A stretch of DNA of 64,000 nucleotides, taken from NCBI RefSeq assembly GCF_017876115.1, contig NZ_JAGINO010000004.1:310001-374000 (forward strand), written 5' to 3'. The position numbers were made by a program, and so were the translations under genes. This DNA comes from Azospirillum picis. Its GTDB lineage: Bacteria; Pseudomonadota; Alphaproteobacteria; Azospirillales; Azospirillaceae. Positions 58,122 through 64,000 of the stretch are shown piece after piece. The notes under the pieces are model-generated. The model was not told where the DNA came from, searched no databases, and worked only from the letters and a program-made list of their open reading frames with translations. Each line of letters starts with the position of its first letter. Position 1 is the first letter of the stretch.

Positions 58122-60452
58122 GTGGAAAACCTGCCCCAGATCAACAACGGCGGCCCGCCGGCTCCGGCGTGGCCCTCCCATGTCGGCCACCCGGCGCGTG
58201 AGTTCGATGGTCCGGCTCCGGCGATGGGTCCCGATTTCCGTTTCATCCTGCGCGTGCTGGCGGCGCACAAGACGCTGATCGCCGTCATCGTGCTGGCCTT
58301 GACCGCCGTCTCGGCCTTCGGCGTGTCGCTGATGAAGGACAAGTACACATCGGAAGCCCTTCTGCTGGTCGATAACCGGCAGGTGCGCGTGGTCAGCGCC
58401 GAGGAGCAGGCCCTCAACTCCATCGCTCCCGAGGACGGTGCGATCCTCAGCGAGATCGAGATCCTCAAGTCCAACGCGGTCCTGACGCAGGCGATCCAGG
58501 ACCTGAAGCTCGCCACCAATCCCGAGTTCAACCCGCCGGTCCAGGCCGACGAGAGCAAGCCCTTCGTCGAGCGTGCGACCGCCTGGGCGCGTGAGCAGGC
58601 CCACGGCGTCTGGGGCGACGACGTCCCCGGCGTGATCCAGGCCGTGCTGGCCCACGGCGACGGCATGACCCACGATGCCCAGTTGCGCGAGACCCGTGCC
58701 GCCAACAGCATCGACGGCGTGCTCGACATCGTCCGCCGCAACCTCGAGGTCGCCATCGTCGGCCGGTCGCGCGTGATCCAGGTCCGTTACACCGCCCGCG
58801 ATCCGGAACTGGCCCAGCAGGTGGTCGACACCGTCGTGCACCGCTACATGGAAACGCGCCAGCAGATGGACCGCGACCTCTCCACCAGCGCCATCGCCTG
58901 GCTTGAGGATCGCATCACCACGCTGCGCAAGGAAGTCGCGGAAGCCGACAACAAGGTCGACGCCGTGCGCTTCAAGGCCGGCCTCGTCAAGAACGGCAAC
59001 AACGGCCTGATGGCCACCACCGAACTGGAGCAGGCCCGCCTGCGCCTGGCCGAAGCCTCGGCCAACCGCGCCCGCGCCGTCGCCCAGGCCCAGGCCCTGG
59101 AGCGCAGCTCCGCCAACGGCGGCAGCCTCGCCTCGCCGGTCGTGGCCCAGTTGCGCGCCACCGTCGCCGCCATCTCCACCGAACTGGCCCAGCTCTCGCG
59201 CCAGTACGGCCCCAAGCACCCGCGCATCCAGGAGCTGCAGGCCCGCCTGAACGAAGCCAACTCCTCGCTGCAGCAGGAAGTCCGGCACGAGATCGCCGGC
59301 GTCCGCGAGGCCGCCAACGTCGCGGTCGAGCAGGAAAACGCCCTGAAGGGCATGATCGCCAAGCTGGAGTCCGGCTACCAGACCATGGCCGAAGAGGCCG
59401 TGCCGCTGCGCACGCTGGAAGCCGAGGCCGCCGCCAAGCGTCAGCTTCTGGACAGCCTCCTGGCCCGCCTGGAAGAGGTGCAGGCCCAGCAGGACAACCG
59501 CGCCTTCCCGACGGCCGTCAAGCTGGTGTCGGCGCCGCAGGTCCCGCATGAGCCGTCGGGTCCCTTCCGCGTGCTGCTCCTGCTCGCCGGGTTCGTCGCC
59601 TCGCTCGCCATCGCCGTCTTCATCGTCTTCGGCGTCGAGCTGTTCCAGCGCCGCATCCGCACCCCGGACGCCGTGCGCCGCATCCTGGGCGTCGGCTCGG
59701 TCCACATCGTCCCGCACCACTCCACCCGCGGCTCCCGCGGCCGCCTCGACCAGCTCTTCCAGAAGCATCCCTTCTCGCTCTTCGCGGAGTCGATGCGCGC
59801 CCTCTACCGCAACAACCTGTCTGATCTGGGTCCGGTCGGCTCGATCGCCGTCACCTCGGCCCGCCCGCAGGACGGCAAGACCTCGATGAGCCTGGCCATC
59901 GCCCAGGTCGCGGCCCAGGCCGGCCGCCGGGTGGTGGTGGTCGACACCGACTTCCGCCGGTCGCGCATCGACAGCCTGTTCAACCTGTCGGCCAAGAAGG
60001 GTCTGTCGGACTGGATCTCGGGCACCGCGACGCTGGACGAGATCGTCCACGGCAGCGACGACGCTCCCTACGCCATGATCCCGGCCGGCCGGCTGATGCC
60101 GGAGACGCTGGACCGCTTCAACGTCGACGGTCTGGTGCACCTGATGGCCGGCCTGTCGCCGCACTTCGACCTGGTGGTGTTCGACACCGCCCCGGCGCTG
60201 GCCGTGTCGGATGCCCGCATCGTCTGCGGCGCCGCCTCCAAGGTGATGTTCGTCAGCCGCTGGGGCCACACCACCGCCAGCGACCTGCAGGCGATCGCCG
60301 ACCTCGGCCCGATCGACCACTCCAAGTTCGTGGCGGTGATGACCGACGTGAACCTGAAGAAGGCGGCCTCGCGCGGCTACCAGGGTCCCTACAACAGCTA
60401 CATGGCGACCCGGAAGTACTACGGCGATACCAGCCTGCGGGCGGCGCCGTAA
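58122..60452 (+). CDS. Wzc-like polysaccharide co-polymerase / BY-kinase
   Basis: 776 residues. Pro-rich cytosolic N-terminus (1-40), TM1 at about 47-68, periplasmic Wzz domain (YTSEALLLVDNRQVRVV..EIEILKSNAVL) with long coiled coils (250-430), a GNVR-like segment, TM2 at about 483-505, then a P-loop domain (GSIAVTSARPQDGKTSMSLAIAQ, Walker A' VVVVDTDFRRSR, LVVFDTAPAL) and a Tyr-rich tail (RGYQGPYNSYMATRKYYG). It regulates chain length and export of exopolysaccharide by tyrosine autophosphorylation. GTG at 58122 follows AAGGAG; immediately downstream of the GT26 gene. A terminator follows. Confidence 0.92.
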   Translation: MENLPQINNGGPPAPAWPSHVGHPAREFDGPAPAMGPDFRFILRVLAAHKTLIAVIVLALTAVSAFGVSLMKDKYTSEALLLVDNRQVRVVSAEEQALNSIAPEDGAILSEIEILKSNAVLTQAIQDLKLATNPEFNPPVQADESKPFVERATAWAREQAHGVWGDDVPGVIQAVLAHGDGMTHDAQLRETRAANSIDGVLDIVRRNLEVAIVGRSRVIQVRYTARDPELAQQVVDTVVHRYMETRQQMDRDLSTSAIAWLEDRITTLRKEVAEADNKVDAVRFKAGLVKNGNNGLMATTELEQARLRLAEASANRARAVAQAQALERSSANGGSLASPVVAQLRATVAAISTELAQLSRQYGPKHPRIQELQARLNEANSSLQQEVRHEIAGVREAANVAVEQENALKGMIAKLESGYQTMAEEAVPLRTLEAEAAAKRQLLDSLLARLEEVQAQQDNRAFPTAVKLVSAPQVPHEPSGPFRVLLLLAGFVASLAIAVFIVFGVELFQRRIRTPDAVRRILGVGSVHIVPHHSTRGSRGRLDQLFQKHPFSLFAESMRALYRNNLSDLGPVGSIAVTSARPQDGKTSMSLAIAQVAAQAGRRVVVVDTDFRRSRIDSLFNLSAKKGLSDWISGTATLDEIVHGSDDAPYAMIPAGRLMPETLDRFNVDGLVHLMAGLSPHFDLVVFDTAPALAVSDARIVCGAASKVMFVSRWGHTTASDLQAIADLGPIDHSKFVAVMTDVNLKKAASRGYQGPYNSYMATRKYYGDTSLRAAP

Positions 60453-60486
60453 GCGGGTCGGCCTGAAGCTCCTTCGACCTTGAGCA

Positions 60487-60530
60487 CCCCTTCCCTTCGG
60501 ACGCTCCGGCGCCGGAGGGAAGGGGCTTTT
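60487..60530 (+). terminator. Terminator after the Wzc-like gene
   Basis: CCCCTTCCCTTCGG pairs with CCGGAGGGAAGGGG (one mismatch), followed by CTTTT. It is 35 bases after the stop codon and may partly uncouple the GH10 gene from the GT26-Wzc pair. Confidence 0.75.
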
Positions 60531-60565
60531 CATGACCGGCCCCCGCGCCTCCACGGAGTCCCTTC

Positions 60566-61843
60566 ATGAGCCTGTCTCCCAAGCTTTCCCTTCCCTCCCG
60601 CTTGCCCAGCCGGCGCGAGTTGCTGTGGACCGCCGCCGCCGGGGTCGTCCTGGCGAGCTGCCGCGGCGCCTCCGGCCCGACCACCGCCGAGGCCGCGTCG
60701 CCTGCCGGCGATGCCGCCCCGGCGGTGACGCTGCGCGATGCCTGCCGCGCGCTCGGGATCCGCCACGGCGCCGCGCGCGACCATTACATCGAGCCGGAAG
60801 ACCCGATGCTCGACCGCCTGATGGCGCGGGAATGCGATGTCGTCACGCCGGAGAACGGCGGCAAATGGGGCGTCTTCCAGCCGTCGGAGGGACAATACGA
60901 CTGGCGGCGCTTCGATGCGGCGGTGGAGCTGGCACGCTCGATCGGCGCCACGCCGAACTGGCACACGATCATCTGGCAGCATATGGGCATGCCGCCCTAC
61001 ATGAAGCTGCCGGCCGGGCGGCAGGCGGAACTGGGCATCTCCGAAGGCGCCTACTTCTCGCCCGACGGCACCCTCAGCGAGGAGAATGTCTGGTCGCGCT
61101 TCACCGGCGTCGTGGACGCCGTCAAGCAGCGCTACGGCGACATCTTCTATCGCATCGACGTCGCCAACGAGGTCTTCTTCTGGGAGACCGCCGAGAGCCA
61201 CCCCCGCCAGCAGGACCGCTTCGGCTTCCGCCGCGGCATGTGGTGGGTCGCCGCCGGCGGGGCGGACAAGGGCCCGGAATGGCTCGACCCCTTCTTCCGG
61301 CAGGTCCATGCCGCCTTCCCAAAGGCGAAGCTCGTGCTGAACGAGTTCGGCATCGAGATCGACGAGGGATGGCAGCAGCGCAAGCGCGCCTATCTGCTCG
61401 ACTGGCTGACCGGTGCGGTCCGTCGCGGCGTCCCGATCCACGGCATCGGGTTGCAGAGCCACCTGATCGCCGGGAAGCCCTACGACAGCGACGGCATGCG
61501 CAAGTTCCTGCGCGCGGTCGACAAGCTGGGGCTGTCCGTCCACCTCACCGAGATGGACGTCGACGAGACGCGTCTGCCGGTCTCCTGGTCGCGCGAGGAG
61601 AAGGACCGCACGATGGCGCTGCTGGCCCGCCGCTATCTCGCGGACGTGCTGAACAACGCCAAGCTGGAAGAGCTGTGCTGGTGGCACCTGCGCTCCGACC
61701 TGAACTTCATCGCACGCGAGCACCCGGCCCTGCGCCCCCACCCGTCCCCCTATGACGAACAGTCGCGTCCACTGCCGCTCTACGCCTCGGTGGTCGAGAC
61801 GCTTCGCGACAAGGCCCGCACCGGAAAGGCGCGTTCGGGTTAG
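60566..61843 (+). CDS. GH10 family endo-1,4-beta-xylanase-like lipoprotein
   Basis: 425 residues: Tat-like twin Arg (SRRELLWTAAAG, 16-26) merging with a lipobox LASC (Cys32), so probably a lipoprotein. The catalytic GH10 domain has ECDVVTPENGGKWGVFQPSEGQYDW, acid/base Glu202 (DVANEV) and nucleophile Glu329 (HLTEMDV), with typical WxHxLxWQ-like WHTIIWQHM. GH10 enzymes cut beta-1,4-xylan or related polymers. Lying inside an exopolysaccharide cluster it more likely trims or releases the bacterium's own polymer than feeds on plant xylan, but plant association fits too. Confidence 0.9.
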   Translation: MSLSPKLSLPSRLPSRRELLWTAAAGVVLASCRGASGPTTAEAASPAGDAAPAVTLRDACRALGIRHGAARDHYIEPEDPMLDRLMARECDVVTPENGGKWGVFQPSEGQYDWRRFDAAVELARSIGATPNWHTIIWQHMGMPPYMKLPAGRQAELGISEGAYFSPDGTLSEENVWSRFTGVVDAVKQRYGDIFYRIDVANEVFFWETAESHPRQQDRFGFRRGMWWVAAGGADKGPEWLDPFFRQVHAAFPKAKLVLNEFGIEIDEGWQQRKRAYLLDWLTGAVRRGVPIHGIGLQSHLIAGKPYDSDGMRKFLRAVDKLGLSVHLTEMDVDETRLPVSWSREEKDRTMALLARRYLADVLNNAKLEELCWWHLRSDLNFIAREHPALRPHPSPYDEQSRPLPLYASVVETLRDKARTGKARSG

Positions 61844-61950
61844 GCCGCAGTCAACGGCATACGCGCTTTCGCTCCAACGGGTTTCCCGTTCGCGCCCGCT
61901 CCTCCGCCGCCTCTCCCGTTTTAGAGTAATGCTCGCGTCCGGCACCCCCT

Positions 61951-62940
61951 ATGGAGAGGTCCATCGTGCACGACACCGCCGATTTGCTGCCATCGGACCG
62001 CCTTCCCGACATCCAGATGAGCGACGAGGATGTCCTCGCGCGATACCGGAGGAAATTCCATCTATCGCCCGCCTGCCAGCTCGACATGTCGATGGTGCGG
62101 CACCACTGGGATCTCGAACGGCGCCTCGCCAGGGAGCTTCTGGGCACGCCGCCGGAAGAGCGGTGGACCGCTTTCGAACAGGCCTACACCACCCTCTACC
62201 AGAGCTGCCCGTGGCTGAACGAGGCTGAGGACGATGCCCGCACCCGCGACGACGACCTGGACTTCCGCCATTTCCTGAGCATCCTGGGCGGACCGCAGGA
62301 CGTGTACGAAGTGGGTTCGGGCAAGGCCCGGCTGCTGCGCTACCTCGCCCGTCACGGCTACCGCTGCGTCGCCACGGAAGTCACGCGCGAGCGCGGCGCC
62401 GGCTGGATCGAGAAGGACGCCAACATCGAGTGGCGCTGCTGCGACGGCGTGAACTTGGCCCGCTTCGAACCGGAAGGCCGCTACGACAGCGTCATTTCCA
62501 CCCATGTCGTCGAGCACCTGCATCCGGACGACGTTCCGGCCCACATGCGGAACGTGGCGGCGATCCTCAAGCCGGGCGGCAAGTACGTGCTGTGCATGCC
62601 GCACAAGTATGCCGGACCGTGCGACCTGTCGGACGTGTTCGGGCTCACCGACCCGGTCTGCATGCATCTCCGGGAATACGGCTGGGATGAAACCGCAGCC
62701 ATGCTGCGCGCCGCCGGATTCGGCCGGATCGAAGCGGTCTATATCCTTCCGTATAGGCTACGCCGTCACCTCAAGCTTCACTTCGCCAGCCGCGCCTACT
62801 TCGGCTACATGCGGCTCGTGGAATCCGTGCTCGGGGCATTGCCGTTAACCCTTAATCGCAAGCTCGGAAGGATAGGGCAGCTCTTCCTGTTCCGCCCGGA
62901 GGTGTTTATCGTCGCCCATAAGGCCCCCGAACCAACCTGA
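61951..62940 (+). CDS. SAM-dependent methyltransferase
   Basis: 329 residues. A helical N-terminal part (1-105) precedes a class I methyltransferase core: VYEVGSGKARLLRYLARHGYRCVATEVTRE (SAM site), YDSVISTHVVEHLHPDDVPAHMRNVAAILKPGGKYVLCMPHKY, and a C-terminal helical lid with basic residues (RLRRHLKLHF). Alternative starts downstream (GTG 61966) are possible. It probably methylates a sugar of the exopolysaccharide. A strong terminator follows. Confidence 0.82.
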   Translation: MERSIVHDTADLLPSDRLPDIQMSDEDVLARYRRKFHLSPACQLDMSMVRHHWDLERRLARELLGTPPEERWTAFEQAYTTLYQSCPWLNEAEDDARTRDDDLDFRHFLSILGGPQDVYEVGSGKARLLRYLARHGYRCVATEVTRERGAGWIEKDANIEWRCCDGVNLARFEPEGRYDSVISTHVVEHLHPDDVPAHMRNVAAILKPGGKYVLCMPHKYAGPCDLSDVFGLTDPVCMHLREYGWDETAAMLRAAGFGRIEAVYILPYRLRRHLKLHFASRAYFGYMRLVESVLGALPLTLNRKLGRIGQLFLFRPEVFIVAHKAPEPT

Positions 62941-62986
62941 AGGTCGGGAAAAACTCCTTGTAAATCAGTATATTAGTCGGTGACCT

Positions 62987-63026
62987 AACCCCTTTGTTGC
63001 TGCAAAGCATCGGCAAAGGGGTTTTT
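62987..63026 (+). terminator. Intrinsic terminator after the methyltransferase gene
   Basis: AACCCCTTTG (62987-62996) pairs with CAAAGGGGTT (63014-63023), with a 17-base loop and a run of five Ts. It cleanly separates the polysaccharide genes from the carbohydrate-binding protein gene. Confidence 0.9.
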
Positions 63027-63152
63027 CGTGTCTCATTCTTTTCACAAGCGGGAGTGGCATTTGGGTCTCATTTCGCTAAAATCCGAAATACCTCATTAAC
63101 CTTTTCCGGCGAGATTGGTCTCAAGCGAAACACGGAAAAGAGGATATATCCA

Positions 63153-64000
63153 ATGGCAACGAACCCCGTCGAAATGACCTTTGTCGTCAATGCCTCGGGC
63201 GTGGCTGCCGGCGGAGTCTGGCCGCACTTCAAGTTCCTCGTCGACGGCGTCAGCGTCGGCCAGGCGACGGTCAATTCCACCAGCGCCGGCCGTTACAGCT
63301 TCACCACCAAGGTGGCGCCGGACGCCGCGCACAAGGTCCAGATCGTCTATGACAACGACTGGCTGTCGACGGACAAGGCGGGCATGTACCGCGACCTCGT
63401 CGTCAAGTCGATCGAGGTGAACGGCAAAGCCATCGCCTCCAGCAGCTCGCTGGCGTCCTATGCCGCCGAAGGCCAGGGCACCCTGTCCGGCCGCGAGGTC
63501 CTGTCGTGGAGCGGTTCGCTCGACTTCAACCTGAACAAGGACTACTTCGCCAGCTCGGCCGGCGCCCCCTCCACGCCGACGACGCCGACCACCCCCACCA
63601 CCCCGTCGATCGGCACGCCGATCGTCGTGAACGCCTACGGCAATGCCGCTGGCGGCGTGAATGCCCACTTCAAGGTGATGGTCGACGGCAAGGTGATCGG
63701 CGAAGGCACTGCCGGCACCGCTGCGAAGGATTTCACCTTCCTCGCCAATGTCAGCTCGGACGCCGCCCACAAGGTGCAGATCCAGTATGACAACGACGGT
63801 GTCGCCAACGGCGCGGACCGCAACCTGTACGTCAACAAGATCACCATCGGCGGCCATGCCGTCTCCCCGACCGACAGCATCGTGTCCATCGACAAGGGCG
63901 CGCTCGACGGCAAGGACGTCGTCGCCGGTCAGAAGGGCATGTGGTGGAACGGCACGATGGAGGTCCACGCCGACAAGTCCTGGTTCGGCGGCAGCAGCTC
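63153..64000 (+). CDS. Tandem putative Ca-dependent carbohydrate-binding protein (3' truncated by window)
   Basis: At least 282 residues, open to the end of the window. Two related domains (about 5-133 and 151-280) share AAGGV(W/N)xHFK(F/V)xVDG, SxDAAHKVQIxYDND and RDLVVKSIEVNG/RNLYVNKITIGG, joined by a Thr-Pro linker (STPTTPTTPTTPS). The YDND motif and fold pattern match Ca-dependent xylan-binding modules (CBM36/60 type, from memory). No N-terminal signal peptide is visible, so export, if any, would need a C-terminal type I signal beyond the window. AAGAGGA precedes the ATG. The GH10 gene two genes away suggests a shared polysaccharide substrate. Confidence 0.78.
   Translation, partial: MATNPVEMTFVVNASGVAAGGVWPHFKFLVDGVSVGQATVNSTSAGRYSFTTKVAPDAAHKVQIVYDNDWLSTDKAGMYRDLVVKSIEVNGKAIASSSSLASYAAEGQGTLSGREVLSWSGSLDFNLNKDYFASSAGAPSTPTTPTTPTTPSIGTPIVVNAYGNAAGGVNAHFKVMVDGKVIGEGTAGTAAKDFTFLANVSSDAAHKVQIQYDNDGVANGADRNLYVNKITIGGHAVSPTDSIVSIDKGALDGKDVVAGQKGMWWNGTMEVHADKSWFGGSS

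Noticed and set aside
58080..60554. Minus-strand open frame of over 800 codons opposite the Wzc-like gene
   Set aside because: Codon-bias shadow: composition is repetitive (Val/Gly/Asp/Arg-rich), with no domain, and it spans a terminator.

Overview
The window is very GC-rich, densely coded alphaproteobacterial DNA. FlbT, FlbD/ftr-like enhancer palindromes with sigma-54 promoters, DUF1491 and DUF465 proteins, and FlmG-like TPR-glycosyltransferases point to a member of the Rhodospirillales, most likely Azospirillum or a close relative. This assignment is an inference from gene content; no rRNA or tRNA gene was recognised.

Layout. 1-2.4 kb: the end of an unidentified gene, an acyl-CoA pair (thioesterase and PaaG-like isomerase/hydratase) and a GST. 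2.5-10 kb: a five-gene plus-strand operon with a FemAB/CelD-like acyltransferase, an ATP-grasp ligase, a metallophosphoesterase, a 5'-nucleotidase-like protein whose metal site looks destroyed, and an overlapping membrane histidine kinase. 10-18.3 kb: a DUF1491 protein, a TPR-glycosyltransferase, and flgE-flgK-flgL behind a sigma-54 promoter. 18.4-23.7 kb: a TRAP solute-binding protein, a GH13 glucosidase, a DUF4384 protein facing a PP2C phosphatase, and a YjfB-like motility protein. 24-37.5 kb: an expansion of TPR proteins, namely a TPR-only protein, a TPR-methyltransferase, a 1191-residue double-module TPR-glycosyltransferase, a second TPR-only protein, a DUF465 peptide, and a giant protein of about 1985 residues with three TPR-glycosyltransferase modules that is translationally coupled to flbT. 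38-40 kb: a large flagellin with its own terminator and a sigma-54 promoter with ftr sites. 40-49.9 kb: a minus-strand gene run with a KASIII-like synthase, a ketoreductase, an acyl-activating enzyme, two ACPs (one continuous in frame with an SpsF-like cytidylyltransferase), a hydrolase, a PseI/NeuB-type nonulosonate synthase, a glycosyltransferase and a pentapeptide-repeat protein. 49.9-54.6 kb: a hybrid histidine kinase, about 0.95 kb of gene-free and partly AT-rich DNA, a RepL-like winged-helix protein and gpmA. 54.7-64 kb: an SUV3-like helicase, then an exopolysaccharide cluster (WecG/TagA glycosyltransferase, Wzc-like co-polymerase/kinase, GH10 enzyme, methyltransferase) and a two-domain putative Ca-dependent carbohydrate-binding protein cut by the window end.

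How it may work together. The centre of the window (about 10-50 kb) reads as a flagellar filament and glycosylation island. Structural proteins are made under FlbD/sigma-54 control and FlbT. A nonulosonic-acid-type sugar is made and activated (PseI plus SpsF). An ACP-based cassette could make a short acyl or 3-hydroxyacyl group for the sugar. A family of TPR-glycosyltransferases would bind flagellar proteins and transfer glycans. The most notable observations are the multi-module TPR-glycosyltransferases, which carry three near-identical copies of a ~0.5-kb segment; the shared repeat domain inserted in hook, hook-junction and filament proteins; the in-frame SpsF-ACP fusion; and the degenerate nucleotidase coupled to a histidine kinase.
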